DNA from: Caldilineaceae bacterium
GTDB taxonomy: Bacteria > Chloroflexota > Anaerolineae > Caldilineales > Caldilineaceae
Direction: 5' to 3'
DNA: 64,000 nt
Assembly: GCA_958295845.1 (NCBI GenBank)
Contig: OY282376.1
Span: 1,501,022-1,565,021 of the forward strand
Part shown: positions 26,136 to 35,454 of the stretch, piece by piece
Position numbering within the stretch: the stretch's first letter is position 1
Layout of the letters: every line of letters starts with the position of its first letter
The notes under the pieces: model-generated
The model's input: only the letters and a program-made list of their open reading frames with translations
The model's database searches: none
Told to the model about the DNA's origin: nothing
Translations under genes and position numbers: made by a program

Positions 26136-27932
26136 ATGATCGGAGTGATCGTCAACCCGGAACAACCTCGCAAGGGCACCGGCGAACTGCCCGCCTACGC
26201 CGCCCCCTACTTAGGCGAAATATTGCGTCACGCCGGCATCCCCTTTGACCTGCTGCCCCAAAACGCTCTGGCAGACGGGTCCCCCCTGCCGCGCCTCCTG
26301 ATCTTCGCACAGGACTTGGATCTGACCTCCGAGCAGAAAGCAGGCGCAGCCGAATTCGTTCACGCCGGCGGCCTTCTCATCGGAACGGCCGGCACATCAG
26401 GCATGGACGACCTCTTCGGTGTGCAGACCGTCCGTCTGCTCGAAGAAGGTTATTTGCAGCCGCCAGCCGCGCCTCACGCTGTCACAGGGGGCCTGAGTAG
26501 AGAAACTCACGTTTTCGGCGGTAGCTTGGTCAAGGCCGCGTCCGGCACCGCACTCGCCCAGGTCGACCCCATCCAACCCCCGCCCCATGCCGACGGAGCC
26601 GCTTCCGACGCCGTCGTAGCCCATGCCAGCGGCCGCGGCCGCACGCTCCTCTTCGCGCTCGACCTCGTCACTTCCGTGCTTCACATCCATCAAGGTAAGC
26701 CGGTCGTGCCCATCCCCCCACGCGAATCCTCCGCGACCCCCGCCGGCTCCATCCTCGACCCGGAGCGGGATGGCGACCTCGTCCGAATCGAGGACATCGA
26801 TGATCTCTACTATTCCGGCGGCATCCCCCTCCAGGATGGTCGAACATACTACAACCAGCGCATCATCCTGGCCCCCATGGCCGACACCCTGAAGGATCTC
26901 CTGCTGCGCGCCATATTCCACCTTCTCAGCACCGCCGGTGAGCCCCTGCCGCTCCTCTGGTACTGGCCCCGCGGACAAACCTCAATGGCCCACATGTCCC
27001 ACGATTCCGACGGCAACCGCCCCCTCGTCGGCTGGTGCCTCTTCGACCTCCTGCAGGAGCTCAACGTGCCGTCCACCTGGTGCACCATGCCTGTAACCGG
27101 TTACGATCGCTCCTTCTACAATGCGCTCATCGACTCCACCTCAGAAATCGCCCTCCACTACGCCACCGGCAACGCGCCCGTGCGCGAAGCCCCCCGCTGG
27201 AGCCAGAAGGACTTTGACTGGCAGTACGATACGCTCGCCTACGAGACCGGCCTCTCCAACATCGTCTCCAACAAGAACCACGGTATCGCCTGGCAGGGCC
27301 GCCTCGAGTTCTACTACTGGTGCCAGAACAAAGGCATCCAACTCGAACATTCACGTGGCGACAGAGGCTTCACCTTCGGCACCTCCCACCCCTGGTTTCC
27401 CATGGAAGACGACCGTCCCAACGGTGACTACCTCGACGTCCTCGCCCTCCCCTTCCTCACCCAGGACTTCACCGTCGTCTGCCCGCACGGCTTTATGCGA
27501 CCCCTCGTCGCCCGTTGCCATGCCGACTACGGCGTCGCCCACGTCCTCTACCACCCCTCCCACGTCGAAGACCCCGAGTGCGAGCGCTCCATCCGCGACA
27601 CGGTCGCCTACGCCCGCAGCCTCGGCATGGAGTGGTGGACCAGCGAGGAGATCAACAACTGGGAGCGTTCCCGCCGTCGCGTCTCCATCTCTACAACAGG
27701 AAACGGGTCATCCGCCACCGAAAGCGCCTACCGCATTCAGTCGCCCGATAAGCTCAGCGAAGCGACGATGCTCTACCTGCTTCCCGCCGGCAGCACCGCG
27801 CCTTCATCCTCCACCCTCGACGGCGAAACTGTCGACGTAAGCACCGTCGAACGTTACGGCCATCGCTTCGCCCAGGTCTCCGCCGATCTCGGCGGCGAGC
27901 ACGAACTCAGAGTGCCTCTCGTCGCTGGATAA
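26136..27932 (+). CDS. Two-domain NodB-like polysaccharide deacetylase family protein
   Basis: The product has 598 residues and AAGGAGAAAG before the ATG. Residues 1-200 look like a flavodoxin/glutamine-amidotransferase-like alpha/beta domain (AAPYLGEILRHAGIPFDLLP, AEFVHAGGLLIGTAGTSG), as in beta-galactosidase trimerisation domains. Residues about 265-500 resemble a NodB-type carbohydrate esterase barrel, with MAHMSHDSDGN as the motif-1 Asp pair and VLYHPSHVEDPE as the HxxH metal site. The C-terminal 90 residues form a beta-rich tail. It has no signal peptide. By family it would remove N- or O-acyl groups from sugars. With the neighbouring aminotransferase, this suggests a substrate carrying N-acyl amino sugars (inference). 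Confidence 0.75.
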   Translation: MIGVIVNPEQPRKGTGELPAYAAPYLGEILRHAGIPFDLLPQNALADGSPLPRLLIFAQDLDLTSEQKAGAAEFVHAGGLLIGTAGTSGMDDLFGVQTVRLLEEGYLQPPAAPHAVTGGLSRETHVFGGSLVKAASGTALAQVDPIQPPPHADGAASDAVVAHASGRGRTLLFALDLVTSVLHIHQGKPVVPIPPRESSATPAGSILDPERDGDLVRIEDIDDLYYSGGIPLQDGRTYYNQRIILAPMADTLKDLLLRAIFHLLSTAGEPLPLLWYWPRGQTSMAHMSHDSDGNRPLVGWCLFDLLQELNVPSTWCTMPVTGYDRSFYNALIDSTSEIALHYATGNAPVREAPRWSQKDFDWQYDTLAYETGLSNIVSNKNHGIAWQGRLEFYYWCQNKGIQLEHSRGDRGFTFGTSHPWFPMEDDRPNGDYLDVLALPFLTQDFTVVCPHGFMRPLVARCHADYGVAHVLYHPSHVEDPECERSIRDTVAYARSLGMEWWTSEEINNWERSRRRVSISTTGNGSSATESAYRIQSPDKLSEATMLYLLPAGSTAPSSSTLDGETVDVSTVERYGHRFAQVSADLGGEHELRVPLVAG

Positions 27933-27971
27933 CACTGGATTCCGTCTACACCTCAGACTAAGGAAAGAACG

Positions 27972-29096
27972 ATGGCTGAAAAGGCAGCGACCTGGACCGA
28001 TACGCAAACCGTCGATTTGGATGGCTTCCGCGTCACCCTCACCGAACCCCTACTCGTAGGCCGACGCCGGGGCTACTTCTGGTTTCCCAACCTCTGGACA
28101 ATGCCCAACGGCGACCTCCTCTCTACGATATCGCCCGTGCCGGACATCCACTTCTCCGGCATCTCCTACTTGGTTTTGTGGTCCCGCGACGGGGGCCTGA
28201 CCTGGAGCGAGCCGTTTGTATCCTGCGACGGAGGACAGACGCTTCTCCACCTGCACTCCGGCGACAGCATCCTGCTGCCTTATAGTCTTCGTCCCCGCCC
28301 GCAAGGGATCGGCGCCCCCCATAACCTCTTGCCCGCCGGCCAACGCGTTTTCGACTACGTGCCCACCGGCGTTGTGATCACAGGCATGCCCGCTCCAGTT
28401 CCCCTGATCGTGGCTGGGTTGGATGTCACGACCTTTTCGTTCAACGGCCAGACCCTGTGGCTGGACGACGGTACCTACCTGGCGACGGCGTACGGGAGCT
28501 TTGAAGGGGAAGAGCGCGACTCGATCGTGGCCGTCGAATCGACAGATGGCGCAAACTGGGCGGTCCGCTCCGTCGTCGCCGACGCCGCCTGCCCCGTCCC
28601 CGGAAATGGAGGACCCAGCGAGTCCGCAATCTGCCGCCTGCAGGACGGCCGCATCATGTGCGTCTTCCGCGTCGAAAGCCGCCTGCCCTTCGGCCAGACC
28701 TTCAGCAGCGACGAGGGCCGAACCTGGACGCCCGCCGTCGCCATGCCCGGCGTCTTCTCCGTGCAGCCCAGCCTCGCCGTGATGGCCGACGGCGCAATCG
28801 CGCTTTCAGGGGGCCGTCCTGGCCTATACCTCTGGCTCAACGCCGACGGCAGTGGCCAGGACTGGCAGCAGATCGACATCCTCGCCCACCACAACAGCTG
28901 TCACCCCAACGAGCAGATCGTCTACTCCGAAGATCTCTCCCGCCAGCAGACCACATCCTACACAGAGGTGGTAGCGGTCGACGAGAACAATTTGCTCTAT
29001 ATGTACGACCGCGCCCCCAACGGCTGGCGCCGCATCCCCGAAGACATGGACGATACCAATAGTGTCTGGTTGGTCCGGGCGACAGTGGAACGGTAG
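27972..29096 (+). CDS. Sialidase-superfamily beta-propeller, second of four
   Basis: The product has 374 residues and AAGGAAAG before the ATG. Asp boxes are SRDGGLTWSEP and SSDEGRTWTP, with weaker ones at ESTDGANWAV and the YLWLNADGSGQDW region. Blade strands of the type LPDGRLL are typical (WTMPNGDLLST, CRLQDGRIMCVF, AVMADGAIALSGG). It has no signal peptide, so cytoplasmic action is expected. No (F/Y)RIP motif is apparent. It diverges clearly from the tandem pair that follows, suggesting a different linkage or substrate. Gaps are 39 bases before and 68 after. Confidence 0.8.
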   Translation: MAEKAATWTDTQTVDLDGFRVTLTEPLLVGRRRGYFWFPNLWTMPNGDLLSTISPVPDIHFSGISYLVLWSRDGGLTWSEPFVSCDGGQTLLHLHSGDSILLPYSLRPRPQGIGAPHNLLPAGQRVFDYVPTGVVITGMPAPVPLIVAGLDVTTFSFNGQTLWLDDGTYLATAYGSFEGEERDSIVAVESTDGANWAVRSVVADAACPVPGNGGPSESAICRLQDGRIMCVFRVESRLPFGQTFSSDEGRTWTPAVAMPGVFSVQPSLAVMADGAIALSGGRPGLYLWLNADGSGQDWQQIDILAHHNSCHPNEQIVYSEDLSRQQTTSYTEVVAVDENNLLYMYDRAPNGWRRIPEDMDDTNSVWLVRATVER

Positions 29097-29164
29097 CCCG
29101 AGACGAGAATATCGGGAATCTCCCTACGCCGCCTGCAACCAGTCGAACCAAGGGAGTCATGTAA

Positions 29165-30334
29165 GTGACCAAGACTGCACCTGACCGAACTGTCGATATT
29201 CGTGCTCTTTCCAGCACGCGCGAAACCCTCGCCTATCAGGATGGCGGCCTCTTCCCCGTTATGGCTCTGGCCCCCAACGGCGCCGCAGTCGCCGCGCTCC
29301 GCGGCGGCGCCGGCCATATCGGCCGCGAAGGGCGGATGGAGGTAGTGCGCTCACTCGACGGCGGCCAGACCTGGACGCCCCCAAACTTGATTGCCGATAG
29401 CGATGACGACGACCGCAACCCGGCCTTCGGCGTTTCATCCCAAGGCACGCTTATCCTCCTCTACCACCGTCAACACAACTACGACGAAGACGGCAACTAC
29501 CAGGGCGGCGTCCGCATCTCCGACCGCAAACCGGTTGCCCTCATGGCCACCCGCTCCTTCGACAACGGCCTTACCTGGGAAGAGCCCTATCCACTGTCAA
29601 TAGACGCCCTGGCCACAGGCTCGGCCTACGGCAAAATCGTCACGCTCGACGATGGAACGCTGCTCGCTCCCATTTACAACAGTCAGGCCTGGGCAGACGA
29701 GCAGAGCGACCAACGTTTTGACACCTCCTACCTCGTCCGTTCCCAGGACGATGGCCGCACATGGGGAGGCGTCTCGCAGATCGCGCCCCATATGAACGAG
29801 ACCGCCCTGATCGTCCTGCCTGAAGGCGACCTTCTGGCCGTGCTGCGCGACGACACAGCCGGAGCGCTGCACAGCACCCGTTCACAGGACGCTGGCCTCA
29901 CCTGGGCCACGCCCACCCAGATCACCCAACCCCGTCAGCATCCCGCCGACCTGGTACACCTCTCCAATGGCGACATCCTGCTCACCTACGGCAACCGCAA
30001 CCCGCCCCACCGCATCGAAGGGCGCATCAGCCGCGACGGGGGCAACTCATGGCTCGACTGCCTTCTCACGTTCTCTGGTCATCTCTACGGCTACACAGTT
30101 GAAGAGTCCCGCCGCACCGATCTGGGCTATCCCTCCAGCGTAGTCCACCGCGGCAACCGCAGCGGCCAGGGCATCACGATGTACTACTACAACCCCTCAA
30201 TGCGCCTCGCCACCGATGCCCGCCAGCGCGCCCGCAATGCCCTCTATCAACACACGGACTACTGCGCCGTCGCCGTAACCTGGCAGGAAGACGAATTAAT
30301 CGCAGCGGTCGAAAGCGCGATCAGCGGGCAATAG
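29165..30334 (+). CDS. Sialidase-superfamily beta-propeller, tandem copy A
   Basis: The product has 389 residues with a GTG start and AAGGGAG upstream. Asp boxes are SLDGGQTWTPP, SFDNGLTWEEP, SQDDGRTWGG, SQDAGLTWATP and SRDGGNSWLD, giving a regular propeller. ETLAYQDGGLFP at the N-terminus and GITMYYYNPSMRLA near the C-terminus are also conserved in the next gene. The two proteins are paralogous over their full length. No signal peptide is present. The enzymatic class is probably an exo-glycosidase acting on imported oligosaccharides. Specificity unknown. Confidence 0.82.
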   Translation: MTKTAPDRTVDIRALSSTRETLAYQDGGLFPVMALAPNGAAVAALRGGAGHIGREGRMEVVRSLDGGQTWTPPNLIADSDDDDRNPAFGVSSQGTLILLYHRQHNYDEDGNYQGGVRISDRKPVALMATRSFDNGLTWEEPYPLSIDALATGSAYGKIVTLDDGTLLAPIYNSQAWADEQSDQRFDTSYLVRSQDDGRTWGGVSQIAPHMNETALIVLPEGDLLAVLRDDTAGALHSTRSQDAGLTWATPTQITQPRQHPADLVHLSNGDILLTYGNRNPPHRIEGRISRDGGNSWLDCLLTFSGHLYGYTVEESRRTDLGYPSSVVHRGNRSGQGITMYYYNPSMRLATDARQRARNALYQHTDYCAVAVTWQEDELIAAVESAISGQ

Positions 30335-30450
30335 CGCAGTGCCATCTGCCTTTCGCTCCTGACAGTCATCGGTGGAACTGCAGAGTACACCGCAGATTCC
30401 GAACATCCCCCCAAACTGTCGCCGCAACTCGCACCAAAGGAGACACTGCA

Positions 30451-31611
30451 GTGACCACCTTGGCGCCCGACCGCATCGTCGACGTCCGTACCCTCCCCAG
30501 CACAAGGGAAACCACTGCCTATCAGGATGGCGGCCTCTTCCCCATTCTGGCCCTGGCCCCCAACGGCGAAGTCGTCGCCGCACTCCGCGGCGGCGCTGGC
30601 CATCTCGGCCGCGCGGCGCGCATGGAAGTCACACGGTCATCCGATGCCGGCCTCACCTGGTCGCCGCCGAATCCAGTCGCCGACAGCGACGTCGACGACC
30701 GTGATGCCGCCTTCGGAATTTCATCCCAGGGAACGTTCGTCCTCCTCTACCAGCGCGAACACAGATACGACGCCGACGGCAACTACCAGGGCGGCCTCCC
30801 CACCTTCAACCCCAAGCCGATCGCGCTGATGGCTACCCGCTCCCTCGATAACGGCCTCACCTGGGAAGAACCAAATCCTCAGTCGTTTGATTCCCTGGCA
30901 AGGGTGTCGTTCTTCGGCAAAGTAGTCTCGCTCAACGATGGCACACTGCTCGCACCCCTCTACAACAGTAGGTCCTCCGCAGACGAGCAAAGCGAGCAGA
31001 TGGTTGACACCGCCTACCTCATACGTTCCCAGGACGATGGCCGGACATGGGGAGATATCTCGCAGATCGCACCGCATAGGAATGAGACCGCGCTCATCGT
31101 CCTATCTGAAGGCGACCTCCTCGCCGTGCAGCGCGACGACACCGCCCAGGCCCTGCACAGCACCCGCTCACACGACGGCGGCTGGACCTGGTCCCCGCCC
31201 ACCCAAATCACCCAGGCCCGTCAGCACCCCGCCGACATGGTGCGTCTCTCCAATGGCGACATCCTGCTCACCTACGGCAACCGCAACCCACCCTACCGCA
31301 TCGAAGGGCGCATCAGCCGCGACCGCGGGCGCACCTGGCTCGACTGTCTTCTCACTTTCTCCGCTCATCTCTACGGCTACACCGTCGAAGAGTCCCGCCG
31401 CACCGACCTCGGCTACCCCTCCAGCGTCCTCTGCCCTGGCAGCCGGGGCGTCACCATGTACTACTACAACCCCTCCATGCGCCTCGCCGCCGATGCCCGC
31501 CAGCGCGCCCACAATGCCCTCTATCAACATAAGGACTACAGCGCAATCGCCGTAAGATGGCAGGAGGACGAGTTGATCGCAGCGGTCGAAAACGCGATCA
31601 AGGGGCAGTAG
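30451..31611 (+). CDS. Sialidase-superfamily beta-propeller, tandem copy B
   Basis: The product has 386 residues with a GTG start and AAAGGAG nine bases upstream. It aligns end to end with the preceding protein: both begin LAPDRIVDV/TAPDRTVDI, both contain ESRRTDLGYPSSV, and they end alike. It keeps five Asp boxes (SSDAGLTWSPP, SLDNGLTWEEP, SQDDGRTWGD, SHDGGWTWSPP, SRDRGRTWLD). The pair is a tandem duplication retained as two intact frames, suggesting either dosage or split specificity. It is the last gene of the plus-strand cluster. Confidence 0.82.
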   Translation: MTTLAPDRIVDVRTLPSTRETTAYQDGGLFPILALAPNGEVVAALRGGAGHLGRAARMEVTRSSDAGLTWSPPNPVADSDVDDRDAAFGISSQGTFVLLYQREHRYDADGNYQGGLPTFNPKPIALMATRSLDNGLTWEEPNPQSFDSLARVSFFGKVVSLNDGTLLAPLYNSRSSADEQSEQMVDTAYLIRSQDDGRTWGDISQIAPHRNETALIVLSEGDLLAVQRDDTAQALHSTRSHDGGWTWSPPTQITQARQHPADMVRLSNGDILLTYGNRNPPYRIEGRISRDRGRTWLDCLLTFSAHLYGYTVEESRRTDLGYPSSVLCPGSRGVTMYYYNPSMRLAADARQRAHNALYQHKDYSAIAVRWQEDELIAAVENAIKGQ

Positions 31612-31906
31612 GTCAGTGGCCTTCGCCTTTCGTCCGCGACAGGGCAAAAGAAAGCGGCCGTCCGGACCCGCCGGCGCGCCTCCCCGGATCGCCCCGCTAC
31701 GGTATTCGCCGCTACCTTTTCACTCTATTGAATTAGGATGAATTAAGTGGGAATTGTGAAGGGTGTCGCTTCAGCAGTTTAGCGACTGTCAAATCTGTGC
31801 TACTGTCTCCTGCCCCTGCGCCCAGTGAAATAGAAATTCGCCTGCGCCACTGTCTCGAACTCTTCGATTGCCGGACCAGCGAGCATGCGGGTAGGCGTCC
31901 TCGGCG
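31612..31906. other. Gap between convergent clusters
   Basis: Plus-strand and minus-strand gene series meet here. I see no gene and no clear intrinsic terminator hairpin with a T-run. An AT-richer patch around 31720-31790 (ATTGAATTAGGATGAATTAAG) is the only notable feature. Confidence 0.5.
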
Positions 31907-32911
31907 TTAACGTGAATATTCCTCTTCCCCGCCCAACATCGCCTTGATCCAGCCAATAGTGTAGGCCACGCCGATGCGCGGATCATCTCCCATCTGTGGG
32001 ACATGGTCGGGAATGAGGACGCCGTCGAAATCTATCTCCTTCAACGTCTCGATTGCCTTCCGCATATCGTAATATCCATCGTCGACGAAGGTCTCCACAA
32101 ACCGCGGCAGCGGCCTGTCAACGTTGCGGAAATGGACCTTAAAGACCTTTTCCTGGCGGCCGAATTCGCGCAACGCCTCGCCTGTGTCTTTACCCATCAG
32201 CGCGCCGCCTTCAAGCCAGCAGCCGACGCAGAAACAAATGCCAATATTGGGGCTGTCAGCAATATCCATCGCCCGCCGGTAGCCGTCAAAGCTGCTGAAA
32301 ATGCATCTGGGCACGCCACCGAGATTGAGTTGGGGCGGATCGTCGGGATGTATCCCAATCCGCACACCCTCTTCCTCAGCCACAGGCGTAACCTCCGCGA
32401 TAAAGTGACGGAAATTGTCCCAGATTTCCACCTCGCTGTAGACCCGTCCATGCGATAGCGGCGCATAAAAGCGATTGGCGCTTCTGTAGCCAGTGTGTTC
32501 ACCTTCGGCATCGAAGCTGCGTGCGCTGGCCCCGCCGCGCGTACTCTCCGGCGCCGAGCTCCAGACTCCATTGGCCATATGTGCATAGGTAGTATAGGGA
32601 ATGTCCGCCTCGCCCAATGCGCGCAGATGGAGCTTGTACGCCTCAATTTTGGCGTCCCGGTTCTCTAACCCCAATACAATGGCATCCTGGTTGTGCAGGT
32701 TGCCATTCCCAAAACCGTAAACCTGCAGTCCGGCCTGTGCGAAACGTCTTTTCACCTCAAGGTAGTACGCCGCCCCGGCCCGCGGCACCGTTGTCCACAA
32801 GGTAACCCAGTCGAGTCCCATCTGTTTCAGAAAGGCCAGGTAGTCGTCCCCTGCCTCGCCTGAGATCGAGACGGCCAGCTTCATTCCCGGTTCAATCGAC
32901 CTGAGCGACAT
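31907..32911 (-). CDS. Mannonate dehydratase (UxuA)-like TIM-barrel protein
   Basis: The product has 334 residues and AAGGGAAA before the ATG. Family features are VRIGIHPDDPPQLNLGG, the metal-binding region IGICFCVGCWLEGG, KVFKVHFRNVDRP and IPDHVPQMGDD, all resembling UxuA signatures. UxuA removes water from D-mannonate to give 2-keto-3-deoxygluconate in uronic acid breakdown. Environmental relatives are diverse, so the exact aldonate is uncertain. It is the last gene of a minus-strand group (SBP and M14, then permeases, M14, this gene). This suggests that the imported compound carries a uronic or aldonic acid part. It follows the M14 peptidase gene after 35 bases. Confidence 0.75.
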   Translation of the reverse strand: MSLRSIEPGMKLAVSISGEAGDDYLAFLKQMGLDWVTLWTTVPRAGAAYYLEVKRRFAQAGLQVYGFGNGNLHNQDAIVLGLENRDAKIEAYKLHLRALGEADIPYTTYAHMANGVWSSAPESTRGGASARSFDAEGEHTGYRSANRFYAPLSHGRVYSEVEIWDNFRHFIAEVTPVAEEEGVRIGIHPDDPPQLNLGGVPRCIFSSFDGYRRAMDIADSPNIGICFCVGCWLEGGALMGKDTGEALREFGRQEKVFKVHFRNVDRPLPRFVETFVDDGYYDMRKAIETLKEIDFDGVLIPDHVPQMGDDPRIGVAYTIGWIKAMLGGEEEYSR

Positions 32912-32946
32912 CCCAGATTTCCCTTCTCGATGCTACGTCAACCTGT

Positions 32947-34428
32947 CTATGCCAGATTCCCCCGATCGGTACGCGGCGCCCTGTACGCCACCGCGATCAA
33001 GTGTCGCTGAAACCGTTCGGAGTCGCCCCGCGGTGGGATATTGAACTGGACCATAGTGAAACCGTTGCGCGTATGCCAGCTCTCGTATCCGTCAACGGGT
33101 GACGCGACGATCGACCGGCCGTCGAGCCAGACGCGCTGCGGCGCCGCCATTCGCGGCAGCCTCATCCGCAACGCCAGGCCCTGGCTGGCTACTCGCAGAA
33201 GCGGCTTGGCCTGCGCGTTCGCAACCGGCTTTATCTGATCGCAGCGCAGACTCTGCAAACGCGGAAACCGCCCGCAAGCCGCCCGCACCTCACTCACGTC
33301 TATCCCCTGTTCCTGCCCATACTGTTGCAAAAAGGGATCGATTTCCACCGCTCGCCAGCGGTCGTAATCTTCCGGGTCCAGCGAGAAAGCTGTCACAGCC
33401 ATGCCCACCGGCTCGTTGACACCCCGAGCAACAAGAAACTGGTTCGTATGCGCCCACAGCTCCACCCGGCTGGCCCGGCGCTCAGCTGCCGTCTGCCCGT
33501 ACGCCGCCACAAAAGTTTCATCCTGTTGAAACATCGTCCGCACAGGGTAGCCCGCAACCGCTTCCGTCCGCCACGGTTGATTGCCAATTTCAAACATCGT
33601 TATACAGCGAATCAACCCGCTGCGCGGATGGTGTACCTCCATAGTATTGGCCAGCGTATGATAGCGGTGATAAGCGTGGACGCAGGACGTAATGCGCTGG
33701 CCCGAATAATAGGAATGATGAATATTGCCCGGCAACCAGGGCAGAATACGTTCGGCCTCTTCCTCGCCCCGGTCCTGCGGATATCCCGCTGACTCCGCCG
33801 CCCGGTTTATCTTCTCAATGAAGAGACGAGAGTGGGCGCGGTCGAACTGGCTGGTCGTCCACGAAAATCCGTTGCTCTCGCCCATGCGGTACTTCCAGCC
33901 AAACTCCGTCCCGTGTAGCGAGCAGAACAGTTCCGGCTGCATGCGCTCGAGAATCTCTGCCACCGCCTGAGACTCCGGTTGCGTAGGCCCGTCTTCAAGA
34001 GAGAAATCTGCATACAGGTTCACATCATTCACATTGTTGAACCGCAGATCCTCCCACGAATCCGGGTTGACCACAGGCATCAGACCAATGCACTGCCTGC
34101 GGCGAATCTCGGCCCCCGCAGGCGTAACGAGCCAGCGCGCCAGTTCCAGCAGAACCAGGCTGGCACTTCGCTCCTGCCCATGCTCCTGTCCGACCATCAG
34201 GACGCGCTGTTTGTCGTCGTCGTTTACTTCACGGTCCGTTATAGTAAGAAGCCAGATCGGCTGTCCCCGCACGGAGCTTCCGGCTCTTTCCAGGGCGACA
34301 GATCCGGGAAAACAGTTCTGTAACTCCCTGTAAAATGACTCCAGCTCCGGCAGCGACGGGTACGAAAGCAGATCACCGCTATCGGCCGATCCTTGCGACC
34401 AAACGCGAGGCGTCCAGTTGAGATTCAC
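32947..34428 (-). CDS. M14-family zinc carboxypeptidase-like protein, copy A
   Basis: The product has 493 residues with a GTG start and AGAGGA upstream. The M14 fold is indicated by GQEHGQERSASLVLLELARW (zinc ligands His83 and Glu86, HxxE), PVVNPDSWEDLRFNNVNDVN and FCSLHGTEF (third ligand His172). The C-terminal ~110 residues form a beta-rich accessory domain with GLALRMRLPRM and GFTMVQFNIPP. There is no signal peptide, so the enzyme would act in the cytoplasm, probably on an imported peptide or N-acyl conjugate. It is paralogous to the gene at 39059 over its full length. It lies 12 bases after the DppC gene. Confidence 0.82.
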   Translation of the reverse strand: MNLNWTPRVWSQGSADSGDLLSYPSLPELESFYRELQNCFPGSVALERAGSSVRGQPIWLLTITDREVNDDDKQRVLMVGQEHGQERSASLVLLELARWLVTPAGAEIRRRQCIGLMPVVNPDSWEDLRFNNVNDVNLYADFSLEDGPTQPESQAVAEILERMQPELFCSLHGTEFGWKYRMGESNGFSWTTSQFDRAHSRLFIEKINRAAESAGYPQDRGEEEAERILPWLPGNIHHSYYSGQRITSCVHAYHRYHTLANTMEVHHPRSGLIRCITMFEIGNQPWRTEAVAGYPVRTMFQQDETFVAAYGQTAAERRASRVELWAHTNQFLVARGVNEPVGMAVTAFSLDPEDYDRWRAVEIDPFLQQYGQEQGIDVSEVRAACGRFPRLQSLRCDQIKPVANAQAKPLLRVASQGLALRMRLPRMAAPQRVWLDGRSIVASPVDGYESWHTRNGFTMVQFNIPPRGDSERFQRHLIAVAYRAPRTDRGNLA

Positions 34429-34440
34429 AAAGCGTCCTCT

Positions 34441-35454
34441 TTACTTGCCTGACTGCCGCGGATTCAGTGCGTCGTTGAGGCCGTCTCCCAGGAAATTGAT
34501 GGCCAGCGTCACGACGCCCAGCACAATGGCCGGGATTGCTATCAAGTGCGGCCAGGTTCGCCACGATGGCATCGACCTGTTGATCATCGAACCCAAACTG
34601 GCGCCAGGAGGCTGAATCCCAATACCGAGATAACTGAGCGAGGCCTCGAGAATCATGGCGCTCGACATGCTGAATGTGAAACTCACAATGACAGGACCCA
34701 GGGAATTGGGAACCAGGTGCCTGAGCATGATCTGCCTGTTGGTAGCCCCAACGGAGCGGGCCGCAAGTACGTAGTCCTGCTCCCGCAGCGAAAGAATCTG
34801 CCCTCGAATCAGCCGCGCCTCGCCGGGCCACGAAATAAGCGAAAGAGCGCTGAAGACGATCAGATAATCCACATAGACGGTATTGGTCAGGAACCTCCAC
34901 CCCGTCTGGTCCTGCAAAGCCGCCATGACAGCTTCCAAGGGTTCGGCAATCGAAGCATTGATCAGTGCAGCAAAAAGAATCGTAGGGATAGTCATCACCA
35001 CATCGGCCAAACGCATTATCGTGTTGTCTACCGCCCTACCCGAATAGGCGCTGACAGTGCCTAGTGTCACACCTATGACAAGAGTCAAAAGGGGCACCAG
35101 AATTGATATCAATACCGCCGTCCGCATGGCGTGCAGCAGTCGACTGAAATAGTCGCGGCCAACGTCATCGGTACCCAACCAGTGTTCTGCATTGGGTGGC
35201 ATGCCTATCTGGTCGAGATTCTGGTCCAGGTAGTCGTATGGCGCCAGGTATGGCCCGGCAAGTGCCGTGGCATACGTGATGAGGACAACAATCAGGCCGA
35301 TCAGGGACAGACGGTTGCGCAGCAACCTCCGTAATGCGTCACTCCAAAGACCTCTCTGGCCCGATACCGGAGCCTCGAGCTCTTCAGTGAGAATTCTCTG
35401 TCTGATTTCTGCCGAAGTTTGCTCGACCTCTCGCCTCGAGGTTTGGTCCGTCAC
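34441..35454 (-). CDS. Dpp/Opp-type ABC transporter permease (DppC-like)
   Basis: The product has 337 residues. Its GTG start overlaps the stop of the upstream DppB gene by four bases (GTGA), indicating translational coupling. Signatures are HWLGTDDVGRDYFSRLL, the EAA loop DYVLAARSVGATNRQIMLRH, EASLSYLGIGIQPPGASLGSM and GDGLNDALNPRQ at the end. It has a periplasmic insertion near residue 190 (LEAVMAALQDQTGWRFLTN) shared in kind with the permease at 58.0 kb but absent from those at 21.9 and 50.8 kb. These two importers are therefore closer to each other. No ATPase gene is adjacent. Confidence 0.92.
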   Translation of the reverse strand: MTDQTSRREVEQTSAEIRQRILTEELEAPVSGQRGLWSDALRRLLRNRLSLIGLIVVLITYATALAGPYLAPYDYLDQNLDQIGMPPNAEHWLGTDDVGRDYFSRLLHAMRTAVLISILVPLLTLVIGVTLGTVSAYSGRAVDNTIMRLADVVMTIPTILFAALINASIAEPLEAVMAALQDQTGWRFLTNTVYVDYLIVFSALSLISWPGEARLIRGQILSLREQDYVLAARSVGATNRQIMLRHLVPNSLGPVIVSFTFSMSSAMILEASLSYLGIGIQPPGASLGSMINRSMPSWRTWPHLIAIPAIVLGVVTLAINFLGDGLNDALNPRQSGK

